Part shown: positions 26,421-35,428 of the stretch, piece after piece
Layout: every line of letters begins with the position of its first letter
How positions within the stretch are numbered: position 1 is the stretch's first letter
NCBI GenBank assembly: GCA_002726245.1
Contig: PBSM01000033.1
Span: forward strand, 1 to 64,000
DNA: 64,000 nucleotides
Direction of reading: 5' to 3'
Source: Planctomycetaceae bacterium
GTDB taxonomy: Bacteria; Planctomycetota; Planctomycetia; Pirellulales; Pirellulaceae
The notes under the pieces: model-generated
Databases searched by the model: none
What the model was told of the DNA's origin: nothing
Seen by the model: only the letters and a program-made list of their open reading frames with translations
Program-made: the position numbers and the translations under genes

Positions 26421-28817
26421 CTATTTGTTTCTAAACAGCTTGCTTTGAACGACTTCGTGGATGATGTCTCGCACCGGAAAATCATCCTTGCGAGTTCGCT
26501 TCAAAATGGCTTCGATCTCTTCGCGATCGGCGAACTGGATCTCGCCACCCGTTGAATTGACAACGAGCTGCGAAATGAAATGCTTCGCGACTTGCTCTTT
26601 CTCATTGAGCAAGTGTTGCTTGAATTCGTTGATTCCCGAGAACTCCTTGCCATCGGCTGTTACGCCGCTCGCGTCGACAGGGGGTCCCTTCTTGAAGGGC
26701 GCGGGTACGTTGAAGTCACCAAACTTCAACTCTCCACCGGAGGCCCGATAGTGCGTCCGGAATCCGCCAATCGGATTAAAACTCTCCATGGCGAATCCTG
26801 GCGGATCAATCTCTCGGTGACATGTGTTACACGTTTCAATTTCTCGATGCGCAGCCAATATTTCGCGGATCGTCGTCTTTCCGCGGGTATCCGGCTCGAT
26901 CGATGCTTCTAATGGTGGAGGTGGTGGTGGCGGTGTCCCGAGGAAATTCGTCAACACGAAGTTGCCGCGCAGCACCGGCGATGTCACTGTCCCGTTGGCC
27001 GTTGTCTTCAAGATCGCCGCCTGCGTGAGCACGCCGCCCCGCGGGCTGTCCTTGGGCAGCTCGACTTTTCGGAACTGCTGACCCTTCACATCGGGGATGC
27101 CATAGAGAGTCGCCAGCCGACGATTCACAAAAGTAAAGTCCGAATCGATCAGATTTGTGAGACTCAGGTTCTCGTTGATGAGTTCGGTGAAGAACAACTC
27201 CGGCTCCTTCGGAATCGCGCCCGCGAGCAACTCGTCATACTCCGGATAAAGACCTTCGTCCGGTGTCGTTGCATTGACCTTGTAAAGCCGCAACCACTGT
27301 CCGAGAAAATCGCGAACGAACCGATTCGACTTTTCATCGCCGAGCATTCGGTCGACTTGCCGGGCGAGCACCTTGGAATCGGATAGCTTGCCTTCTTTGA
27401 CAAGAGCGAAGAGTTGCTCATCTGGCATACTCTTCCACAGGAAGTAGGAAAGGCGATTGGCCAGAGCGTGATCGTCGAGCTCGCCGGCTTCGCCACCAAA
27501 CAACAGGAACTGTGGTGAACTTAGCATCGAACGAAGAGGAATACGCAAGACATCGATGAAGTCTCGATCGGCTTCGAGCGCGGGCTTGGCGAGGTCAACA
27601 AACGACTGTATCTCGCCCTCGGCCACCTGGCGTCGAAACGCTCGCGGCGCGAAGTGCCTAACGATCTCAGTGACGTGCTCCAACTGATTTTTGGACGCCT
27701 TGACCTCAAAAGGCCCTTTATCTGAACCTTCGGAGTTTGCAAGCTCCAACCCGTCGAGTAGTTGGCGGGTACTCGGTGGCGGCCACGAATCAAATAGTGG
27801 ACCCTCGACTTTCTGAGACATGATGGCCAGGCCCCTGCCTTTGTAGTTCTTCGAACCACCGGCCGCCGTGATGGCAGTGAAGGGCTCCACTCCGCCCATG
27901 TCAAAGGTCAAGTAGGGCGAATCGCCCGGTTTGAGAAAGGCGTCGACGACGATCGTTTCCGGCGTGCCTGGTTCGAGATCAACTGCTTTCACGAGCCTTG
28001 CCCCACCGGTCGGATCCTTGACAATCAGCTTGAGCGTCACCGGTTCCTTGGATTGGTAGGCCGCAACCTTGGCGGAGAGTCGATGCGTTCCCGGCGTCGT
28101 TACACCGAAACGAAATTGCATGAGATAATCGACGTCGCGAAACAACGCGATGCCTTTACCGTACTTCAGCTTCCGGGTGACGTTTCCGCCCATGTTGAGC
28201 GGCTTCTCATGCCATTGATCTAGATGCGAGTAGTCGTTCATCACCCGGACACGATACGGGTTTTCCCCCAGATTGATCGCCAGTTTGAGTGCTTCATCAG
28301 CAGCCTTCAGATAACTCTCCATATGCACGGCGGAGATTCGCTGGGTCGACCCAACCGTGTCAAAGCTGCCGGATTCGACTTCGTCGGGAATGCTGCTGGT
28401 CATGTCGCTTTCGATCAAAAGCAAATCGCGAAGCGTGTATCCGAACTCAAGTTTCGTCAGCCTTCTCGCCGGCACACGTCCGACTCGTTGTTGCCGCGCC
28501 AGGCTCGCGGTCCGTAGATCTTTCTTCAGCGAAGCCAACGCCACTTTCAGTTGCATCGGATCGGGACGGGCTTCGGACTCCGGCGGCATTTCACCGTCAT
28601 GAACGCGGTCAAAGACTCTTTCCCACTTGCGAAACGTTTCTGCGTCGGAAAGGTCATGTCCGAGTGCTCCGATAGTCAGCCCCGTTTCCGTGTCGGCATC
28701 GTGACATTGAATGCACGATGATTCGATGAGCGGCGCGACATCCGTCTTGAACGACTGGGCGACCGTTGTTCCCGACGTTAGACAGAACGTGACGAGCAGT
28801 GTTGGCAGGTACTTCAT
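26421..28817 (-). CDS. DUF1592/DUF1588/DUF1585 cytochrome-type protein
   Basis: A 798-residue exported protein. After a signal peptide (MKYLPTLLVTFCLTSGTTVA) comes a cytochrome-like motif SSCIQCHDA (C35, C38, H39). DUF1587 follows (VPARRLTKLEFGYTLRDLL), then DUF1595, DUF1592 (ALANRLSYFLWKSMPDEQL) and DUF1588. DUF1588 carries a second heme-like motif, CNTCHREIDPPGFAMESFNP. DUF1585 closes the protein. This domain order is standard for planctomycete PSCyt2-type proteins. The start abuts the stop of the EF-hand gene upstream, indicating co-translation. The DUF1552 partner follows. Redox or substrate-oxidising activity outside the cytoplasm is inferred from the heme motifs only. Confidence 0.92.
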   Translation of the reverse strand: MKYLPTLLVTFCLTSGTTVAQSFKTDVAPLIESSCIQCHDADTETGLTIGALGHDLSDAETFRKWERVFDRVHDGEMPPESEARPDPMQLKVALASLKKDLRTASLARQQRVGRVPARRLTKLEFGYTLRDLLLIESDMTSSIPDEVESGSFDTVGSTQRISAVHMESYLKAADEALKLAINLGENPYRVRVMNDYSHLDQWHEKPLNMGGNVTRKLKYGKGIALFRDVDYLMQFRFGVTTPGTHRLSAKVAAYQSKEPVTLKLIVKDPTGGARLVKAVDLEPGTPETIVVDAFLKPGDSPYLTFDMGGVEPFTAITAAGGSKNYKGRGLAIMSQKVEGPLFDSWPPPSTRQLLDGLELANSEGSDKGPFEVKASKNQLEHVTEIVRHFAPRAFRRQVAEGEIQSFVDLAKPALEADRDFIDVLRIPLRSMLSSPQFLLFGGEAGELDDHALANRLSYFLWKSMPDEQLFALVKEGKLSDSKVLARQVDRMLGDEKSNRFVRDFLGQWLRLYKVNATTPDEGLYPEYDELLAGAIPKEPELFFTELINENLSLTNLIDSDFTFVNRRLATLYGIPDVKGQQFRKVELPKDSPRGGVLTQAAILKTTANGTVTSPVLRGNFVLTNFLGTPPPPPPPLEASIEPDTRGKTTIREILAAHREIETCNTCHREIDPPGFAMESFNPIGGFRTHYRASGGELKFGDFNVPAPFKKGPPVDASGVTADGKEFSGINEFKQHLLNEKEQVAKHFISQLVVNSTGGEIQFADREEIEAILKRTRKDDFPVRDIIHEVVQSKLFRNK

Positions 28818-28818
28818 C

Positions 28819-30294
28819 TTACTTGCTGCTCTCCTTGTTGGCGTACTCCGCCATCACCTGAGCTTCCTTTGCGTCGATCGCGCCGTCACCGTTTGTGTCG
28901 ATTTGTTCAAAGTGTGGCTTCAGATCTTCCGACGCTTCGTCTTTGCTGATTTTTCCGTCGCCATTGGTGTCCATGTAGCTGATGATCTGCTGAGCTGTGA
29001 TGGCTCCCGTTTTCGGGGCGGGCTCAGTTGATCCCGCTTGCTCGTTATTGACGTACTTCACAAGCGCCTGCGCTTCCTTCGCGTCGATCGCTCCGGCCTT
29101 GTTCGCGTCGTGCTGTCCAAAGAACAGCTTCAAGTCTTCCGATGCCTCGTCCTTGCTGATGTTTCCGTCGCCGTTCTTGTCCATCGAACTGATGATTTGC
29201 TCGGCTGTGACGGGGCCAGAGGAAGCGGCGGCTCCGGTTGGCGAAGCGGGGCTGGTGGTCCCCGCGTCCTGAGTTTTGGCGTAGTCCGCCATCACTTGAG
29301 CTTCCTTTGCGTCGATCGCTCCGTCTCCGTTTGTGTCGATGAATTGGAAGTTCGGCTTCAGCTCTTCCGACGCTTCTTCCTTGCTGATCTTTCCGTCGCC
29401 GTTCTTGTCCATAAAGCTGATGATCCGCTCCGCGGCGACGCTTCCGGTTGCTGGTGCGGAAGAAGCAGACGGTTTATCGAACTTCGCCACGTCGATCTTG
29501 TCGTTGACGTTGGTCGTCTTGTACTCGTAGACCATCGTCAACTTCTGGGCCTCGATATTCATTGTCCGCTTGCCGGGGAATTGGAGGGCGCCCTCCGTTT
29601 TGTATTCTTCGAAGGTCATTGTGATGTCGCCGGGGATCGTCATTCCTTCGAGCAAGTTTGTCTCTTGATTGATGAAAAACTCGATCGGAGTTTCGTCGAC
29701 GGAGACGACGGCACATTTCTTTCCGTTGAACTCCTTCTCTCCTGCTTCCTTGAGTGCCGCGATACCTTGGTCGCCGTGAATCGCAACCAGCGGACTCAGT
29801 CCGCCGATGTATTTGGCAAACGCCGCTTCGTCCGCCGGCAATTCGGTAATGCCTGCTTGAGTGTCGCTCACCCAGCCCGAATCACCCGTCCAACCGGTCT
29901 TGCGGCTGTATCCGGTCAGTTCCATCGACGTGTATCCGCGGTTCTTTGACAGATCGAAGATCTCCTCCACCGTACCGCTGAGCGGGCCATGGCTGCTTTG
30001 TCCGCTAATGGTGCCTGTGCGATGGATGGTCTTGATCCTGGCAATCGCCTCGGCACCGCCTACGGCTCTTATATGAGTATCAATGACGCTGTCGGCCGGT
30101 GGCTCGGCCTGAGCGGAAGCAGCTGTCTCGTTGTCCGCCGATGATGGCTTCGATGCAGCAGGGACCGACTCTGTTGCTCCGGAACTGTTGCCTGTGGTGG
30201 ACTTTGATGGAGCGTCAGAACTCTGACTACAACCAATGACGACGAACAATGTAAGCATCATTCCAAACGTTAGAAACTTTTCTGCACTCATCAT
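28819..30294 (-). CDS. EF-hand lipoprotein with LolA-like domain
   Basis: A 491-residue predicted lipoprotein. The N-terminus has a hydrophobic stretch ending VVIGCSQ, a lipobox with Cys22 as lipid site. A low-complexity Ser/Ala linker follows. The next 210 residues (from VIDTHIRAVGGAEAIARIKT) resemble outer-membrane lipoprotein-sorting (LolA-like) or zinc-protease-associated domains. The C-terminal half holds three tandem copies of a paired EF-hand unit of about 70-80 residues (DKNGDGKISKEEAS, DTNGDGAIDAKEAQ). The second loop of the middle copy reads DANKAGAID and has lost key ligands. Five intact loops should bind calcium. It sits between the FecR-like anti-sigma gene (24 bases) and the DUF1592 gene (one base), so calcium binding at the envelope may be linked to this redox pair. 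Confidence 0.85.
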   Translation of the reverse strand: MMSAEKFLTFGMMLTLFVVIGCSQSSDAPSKSTTGNSSGATESVPAASKPSSADNETAASAQAEPPADSVIDTHIRAVGGAEAIARIKTIHRTGTISGQSSHGPLSGTVEEIFDLSKNRGYTSMELTGYSRKTGWTGDSGWVSDTQAGITELPADEAAFAKYIGGLSPLVAIHGDQGIAALKEAGEKEFNGKKCAVVSVDETPIEFFINQETNLLEGMTIPGDITMTFEEYKTEGALQFPGKRTMNIEAQKLTMVYEYKTTNVNDKIDVAKFDKPSASSAPATGSVAAERIISFMDKNGDGKISKEEASEELKPNFQFIDTNGDGAIDAKEAQVMADYAKTQDAGTTSPASPTGAAASSGPVTAEQIISSMDKNGDGNISKDEASEDLKLFFGQHDANKAGAIDAKEAQALVKYVNNEQAGSTEPAPKTGAITAQQIISYMDTNGDGKISKDEASEDLKPHFEQIDTNGDGAIDAKEAQVMAEYANKESSK

Positions 30295-30318
30295 TGTCTT
30301 GTCCTTCTCGTTTGGAGG

Positions 30319-31701
30319 TTATTTGTTACCAGACTGGAATATCTCTACTTCAACGATTTCCAATCCTGCCGCATCGGTCGGTGTCGAACACCAGAACGCC
30401 TCAACAATCATCTCGATCGGAGTCGCCGCCAGGTCCTCCTTCAAACGAGCGACCAAGGGGTCAAGTCGCAGATCGCGGGCTTTCAGTACAACTTCAAATC
30501 GTCCTTCTCCATCTGGCGCAAGTGCCGGGTTGAAAGTCATGAAGTTGCCTCCGTGTCTGCCAATCGAATGACGGACGGTGACGCCGAAGAAGACCACACT
30601 ATGAGCCTGCTCAAGGCGACCACGGACTCGAATCCTGGAATCAGGCCGCAGAATGACAAACGCGTCATCGCCATCCGAGACCTGTAAGCCCGCGGCGAAC
30701 ACGGTCATCAACTGTCCCTGCGGTGTTGTGTGTAAGTAAGGAATCGTCTTCAGTCTCGCATCGTCACCGTTCGTCTTTGGAATCCATTTCCCGAGGACAC
30801 GATCCGGACTAACCTGTAATTGGCTCTTCCACCGACTGACCGATTCGGGAATCTGCTGAGGGGTCAACTCTGATCGGCTTGCTGCCACCACGCGTTGGTT
30901 GGCTGGCACGTCAACGGTGCGGCCGTCACTCAATCGCTTCAGCCGGACTTTGCCTTCAGTAACGTTCAATGATGTCGCGTCGACTTCCGATTCCACGTTG
31001 AATTCCGTACCAAGCACCTCCAACATCGCCGTTCGCGTGTGAACCAGCATCGGATTGGCGGCCGATTGCGGACTCACTTTGCTCGCGACGTTGCCTTCTT
31101 TCAGGTGCAACACCTTTTGCCCAAAGTCGGAGAACGTCAGCCGGGAGTCACCGCAAACCGTCACGGTCGACCCGTCCAAGAACTCCAATTCGACCCACGA
31201 CGTTGGACTTGCTCCTTCAATCGTTCCGCCTGTGAGTTCAGTTCCGACACTCAAATCGCTGGTGACTCGACCTCCATCACCGGTCCACATGACAACTCCG
31301 CCCAATCCGGTGATTTTGCCGATTCGACGATCCGACTTCGCGGAGACAGCTAAGAACTTGCGCTCGTAACTCGCGCGTTGAACGTACAGGCTTGTGGTGA
31401 GAGCGACGATGACGACCGTAGCTATTGCCAACAGCGTTCTGGCGTACAGAGGCAGTGATCGCTTCGTGGCCAAAGCGTTCGGTTCCGGCAGCGAAGGACG
31501 CCCCTCGCCATCGACACCGTCCGCTGTAGCGGCATTCGCTGCGATGTCCTGCAGTCCGAAATCCACGGTAGCCAGCGACCGCAACATCGCCCTCGCTTCT
31601 GCGTTATCACGAAGGAGGGTCTGCAGCGGTTCAACATCACTCTCGGCAAGCGTGCCGTCGATGTATCTTTCGAGCAGTTCAATGTCTGCTTGCGTCATCA
31701 T
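30319..31701 (-). CDS. FecR-like anti-sigma/sensor protein
   Basis: A protein of about 460 residues. The N-terminal 60 residues (LERYIDGTLAESDVEPLQTL, then LLRDNAEARAMLRSLATVDF) have the form of an anti-sigma domain without a zinc motif. One membrane helix lies near 85-105 (YARTLLAIATVVIVALTTSL). A FecR domain follows outside (LTGGTIEGASPTSWVELEFL; LHLKEGNVASKV; AMLEVLGTEFNVESE). The last about 170 residues are a beta-rich sugar-binding-like region. The start overlaps the stop of the ECF sigma gene (ATG at 31701 or 31698). It very likely binds and controls that sigma factor in response to an envelope signal. Confidence 0.9.
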   Translation of the reverse strand: MMTQADIELLERYIDGTLAESDVEPLQTLLRDNAEARAMLRSLATVDFGLQDIAANAATADGVDGEGRPSLPEPNALATKRSLPLYARTLLAIATVVIVALTTSLYVQRASYERKFLAVSAKSDRRIGKITGLGGVVMWTGDGGRVTSDLSVGTELTGGTIEGASPTSWVELEFLDGSTVTVCGDSRLTFSDFGQKVLHLKEGNVASKVSPQSAANPMLVHTRTAMLEVLGTEFNVESEVDATSLNVTEGKVRLKRLSDGRTVDVPANQRVVAASRSELTPQQIPESVSRWKSQLQVSPDRVLGKWIPKTNGDDARLKTIPYLHTTPQGQLMTVFAAGLQVSDGDDAFVILRPDSRIRVRGRLEQAHSVVFFGVTVRHSIGRHGGNFMTFNPALAPDGEGRFEVVLKARDLRLDPLVARLKEDLAATPIEMIVEAFWCSTPTDAAGLEIVEVEIFQSGNK

Positions 31702-32240
31702 GGGCCCGCCTCCGCCAGAGTACGTTCGACACACTGGAGTAATTCGCGGCGTAGTCGGTTGACCAACTTGTAAAGTGCCGCCGGTGTCTTGCCGATCTGC
31801 CCAGCGATTGTCTTCATTGGATCTTCTGCTGCGTAGATGCGCATCACGAGTTGCCTTCGTTCTGCCGGCAACTTGTCGAGACAACCTTCGAGCGCGGCAA
31901 GCTGCTGCTCCCGCACCGACAACTCTTCAAGCCCCTCCTCTGCGATGAGCTGCTCGATTTCCTCACCCAGCACGAAGCGGTCGCGAGCTTTTTTCCTTCG
32001 ATGCATGAGCACTTCGTACCGAGCAATGATGCAAGCCCACCGACGAAAGTTGTCGGCATCGTCAAGTTCGTCAAACTTCCGCCAGGCAACGACACTGACC
32101 TCCTGCATCACTTCATCCACGTCCGTGGCGGTCGGGAGGAGAGATCGCAGAAACGCTCGAATCGCGCGGTCATGCCTCATCAGGAGCCGCACAAACAGCT
32201 CCCTATCCGGCTCTTCCGTGTGGTTCTCGGTCAAGTTCAT
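31698..32240 (-). CDS. ECF-type RNA polymerase sigma factor
   Basis: A 180-residue sigma-70 factor of the extracytoplasmic function group, in the form common in Rhodopirellula and Verrucomicrobia. Region 2 is visible in LLPTATDVDEVMQEVSVVAW and DNFRRWACIIARYEVLMHRR. Region 4 is in LDKLPAERRQLVMRIYAAED followed by PMKTIAGQIGKTPAALYKLV, the HTH that reads the -35 element. It directs RNA polymerase to target promoters when released by its anti-sigma factor. The gene overlaps the FecR-like gene by a few bases, ensuring equal synthesis. It is the first gene of the five-gene operon and may drive its own transcription. Confidence 0.95.
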   Translation of the reverse strand: MNLTENHTEEPDRELFVRLLMRHDRAIRAFLRSLLPTATDVDEVMQEVSVVAWRKFDELDDADNFRRWACIIARYEVLMHRRKKARDRFVLGEEIEQLIAEEGLEELSVREQQLAALEGCLDKLPAERRQLVMRIYAAEDPMKTIAGQIGKTPAALYKLVNRLRRELLQCVERTLAEAGP

Positions 32241-32791
<551 letters not shown>

Positions 32792-33168
32792 CTTTGTAAC
32801 TCGTTTGAGAAGGGTGACTTAGTACGTCACCCTTTTCTCGTTGTGCTCGAAAGTTGCTTCTCTGCGTCCTGAAGTGGTTCTCACTGCTGGTAAACGTGGC
32901 CCTGATTGTCTTCGGGCGAAAACCTCGTGCCTTCGGATTGGTCACCTGCCAAAGCCGAACTTCTTCGGGTTGATCCTCGACAGCCACTCGGATGAAACCG
33001 TCGCGTTGGAACTTCCAAGTGAATCGAGGCCGCGCCTTCCCGCCAGCACCATCTGGTAAAAAGTCGTGATGCTCTCGATTGCGTTGCTGTTGTGGAACGC
33101 TTCAAGTAGCGAGTCTGTGCCCCAAGCCCTAGGTGGCGGAACGGATTCGTTAATTGCCCTGGAAGCAG
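32792..33168. terminator. Hairpin downstream of tRNA-Leu, then a spacer without genes
   Basis: A stem lies just after the tRNA: GAGAAGGGTGAC (32807-32818) pairs with GTCACCCTTTTCTC (32826-32839) across a seven-base loop, with a small bulge and T residues in the right arm. It probably ends the tRNA transcript. The rest of the spacer up to the next gene shows no recognisable content. Confidence 0.6.
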
Positions 33169-33815
33169 CTAAATCTCGCGGTACGTGAAGTCATCGAATG
33201 AGGTAACCGCATCCGCTTTGGTGCACAGGCCGACGGGTCCGAAGTCGTTGAACGTCTCGTCTTTCACATCGAGGTGCAGCTTGCCGTTCAGGTAGCAGCG
33301 AATGTGGTCGCCTTTGTGCGTGACACGAATCGTGTGCCACTGCCCAGCGGACGCATCAGTGTTGATCGAGGCGAGTTCCATGCGGTTGCCTTGATCGACC
33401 TTGTAGACGCGGATGTTCTTTTCCAGCGGATTGACGCGGGCAAGGTAGTAGTTCTTCTCGTTCTTGTATCTCCAAACCAGCCCGCCACCCTGATCTAGCT
33501 TGCCCCCTTTGGCTTTCACCGCAACAGAGACTTCGAGATCCTTCAAGTTCGACTCGTCACACACGCACAGATTGAACACGTCGATTGGGCATAGGCCGCA
33601 AGCTGGGCTAGGACCTGCTGGCCACTTGCCGCGGCTGGGTCCTCGATTACTTTCCACACGCTGTCCGACGCCTTGCCGGTCTGGTGTACCGACCAGCCTT
33701 CGGGAGTCTCGCCCGCGGGCGCATCCTCAAAGACCCAGCGAACGCCCTCGTCGAGATTGGCTGCCGCGACGAATAACAATGCAGCAACAGCGCCGATCAT
33801 CAATCGAGTTTTCAT
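33169..33815 (-). pseudogene. DUF1080-like (laminin G/glucanase-fold) protein, frameshifted
   Basis: Two overlapping minus-strand frames together make one exported protein of about 215 residues. The first begins with a signal peptide at 33815 (MKTRLMIGAVAALLFVAAAN) and reads to VIEDPAAASGQQVLAQLA. The second, from about 33590 on, reads DVFNLCVCDESNLKDLEVSV, then GGGLVWRYKNEKNYYLARVN and ends FDDFTYREI. This is the sequence order of DUF1080/3-keto-disaccharide hydrolase-like domains. One missing base, most simply in the GGG run at 33586-33588, would join them. It may be a real mutation or a sequencing error. If repaired, it would be a periplasmic sugar-binding or glycosidase-like protein. Confidence 0.8.
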
Positions 33816-34285
33816 GGTACGCTCTCCTGTCTGGTAGCGACTCGTGAGCGGCATATCCGGCAGCCAACAACGGGCGCGTGTGTCCCGGTTCGTTCTTTGA
33901 GTCTACAGCACCGCATCGGTGGCGCAAATGGTGAAGAGCCCATCCGTTCCGAGTCGGAAGCGACAGTAAAGCGCGGTCAATGACGCAGACGCAATGCGAT
34001 TTCCCGCGATGGAGAATTCCGAATGCTATCGAAAGCTTCAGGCTAAGCCGACGAAGGCCGAGTTTGAACCAAACCGCCGAAGAGTCGCACAACGAGGTCG
34101 ATATGAATGGATGAAACAAGACATGACCCTGGTCTGTGGAGTAGAGTAAACGTCTTGCCACACCCAGGAAAGGCAAGTAAGGATATGTCAACGACATCCA
34201 TTACCGGTAACTAACATCGTCATCGCAGTCCGGTTGGAGGAAAATCGGGCTGCTCAACGGCGAATCACGGCGAGGTAAAGCAACC
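33816..34285. other. Divergent spacer with no recognised content
   Basis: These 470 bases separate the DUF1080-like gene (minus) and the MetE-like gene (plus). Long antisense-type open frames cross it but have no family character or plausible starts. No repeat, RNA or riboswitch fold was recognised, although a regulatory leader for the methyltransferase gene could be present. Confidence 0.4.
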
Positions 34286-35350
34286 ATGGCATCCCCTTTG
34301 TTTCCGACAACCGTAATCGGCAGCCTGCCTCGACCGACATGGGTTCGCGAGTTGATCCTGGACCGCAAGGAAGGCAGAATCAACGAGGAAGAGGCAGACG
34401 GCCTGCTTGACCGCGCCATTGAATCGGCGATCGCGCTGCAGGAGCGAAGCGGGCTGGAGGAGATCACCGACGGAGAATGGAGACGAGAAAGCTACGTCAA
34501 GGTATTCGCCGAACGCGTGCGCGGTTTCGAACACGATCTGAACCCCAGCGGCGGCTTGCCGTATCCAGCGGTCGTGGCACCGATCGAGTATCATCGGCCG
34601 ATCGCAGTCGATGAGGTGCGATTTCTCCGCTTGCGCACCGAGCGGCGCGTCAAGGCAACCATCCCGTCTCCGTACATCATAGGACGGCGAATGTGGCACC
34701 CGGAACATTCGCGAGCAGCGTATCCAGATCGTGAACAGTTCATGACCGCCTGCGTGCCGATTCTGCGGCAAGAGATCGAAGCACTACGCGAAGCAGGCGC
34801 GGATACTGTGCAGTTGGACGAACCGTGGCTTTGCACTCTGGTCGATCCTAGTTTTCGTGCCAAGGAAGGAATCACGGACGTGCAACATGAGATGGACTTG
34901 TGTATCGACCTGGTCAATCAAACCGTCGATGGTATCAAGGGCATCGACACCGCCATGCACCTTTGCCACGCGCACTTCGACCGTCAACACGGCAGCGAAG
35001 GACCTTATGACCTGATTATGCCGGCACTGGCCAAGGCGCGCGTCGGCACGATCTCCCTGGAATACGCAACGCCCGTCGCGGGCGGTCTGGATGCACTCGC
35101 CGGCTTTCCCAAAGATGTGCGGCTCGGCTTCGGCTGCATCGATCATTGCGACCGCAACTTGGAAACCCCCCAAGCCGTCGTCGATCGCGTGGAGGACGCT
35201 CTTCGTTACGTGGACCGAGATCGCATCACGCTGCATCCCGACTGCGGATTCTCGCCATCAGTGCAGAATCCGATGGATTTGGATGAAGCGTACTTGAAAC
35301 TCAAAGCCATGTGCCAAGCCGCCGACCTACTGCGGGAACGATTCTCGTAA
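34286..35350 (+). CDS. MetE C-terminal-like cobalamin-independent methyltransferase
   Basis: A 354-residue cytoplasmic protein resembling the catalytic C-terminal half of cobalamin-independent methionine synthase. It opens with PTTVIGSLPRPTWVREL, typical of the stand-alone form. ITDGEWRRESYVKVF and ADTVQLDEPWLCTLVDPSF follow. The zinc ligands appear as His-x-Cys-type LCHAHFD, the GTISLEY glutamate and HPDCGFSP near the end. The N-terminal MetE half is absent, as in archaeal and other short MetE relatives, so methyl donor and acceptor may differ from the classic enzyme. It is monocistronic. The assignment to the family is firm; methionine synthesis is a reasonable guess only. Confidence 0.85.
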   Translation: MASPLFPTTVIGSLPRPTWVRELILDRKEGRINEEEADGLLDRAIESAIALQERSGLEEITDGEWRRESYVKVFAERVRGFEHDLNPSGGLPYPAVVAPIEYHRPIAVDEVRFLRLRTERRVKATIPSPYIIGRRMWHPEHSRAAYPDREQFMTACVPILRQEIEALREAGADTVQLDEPWLCTLVDPSFRAKEGITDVQHEMDLCIDLVNQTVDGIKGIDTAMHLCHAHFDRQHGSEGPYDLIMPALAKARVGTISLEYATPVAGGLDALAGFPKDVRLGFGCIDHCDRNLETPQAVVDRVEDALRYVDRDRITLHPDCGFSPSVQNPMDLDEAYLKLKAMCQAADLLRERFS

Positions 35351-35428
35351 CCCCACGCAGATTCTGCGATCGCTATAATGCGACAGTTACAGAGTGAGTG
35401 CTATTGACCCCAGACGGGAACGGAGCCG

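Noticed and set aside
28819-29420. Possible CRISPR or satellite array from repeated DNA
   Set aside because: The repeats are long, in frame and encode EF-hand pairs; there are no spacers or cas genes.
29038-29949. 303-codon open frame on the plus strand with apparent repeats
   Set aside because: The repeats are the complement of the EF-hand units of the true minus-strand gene.
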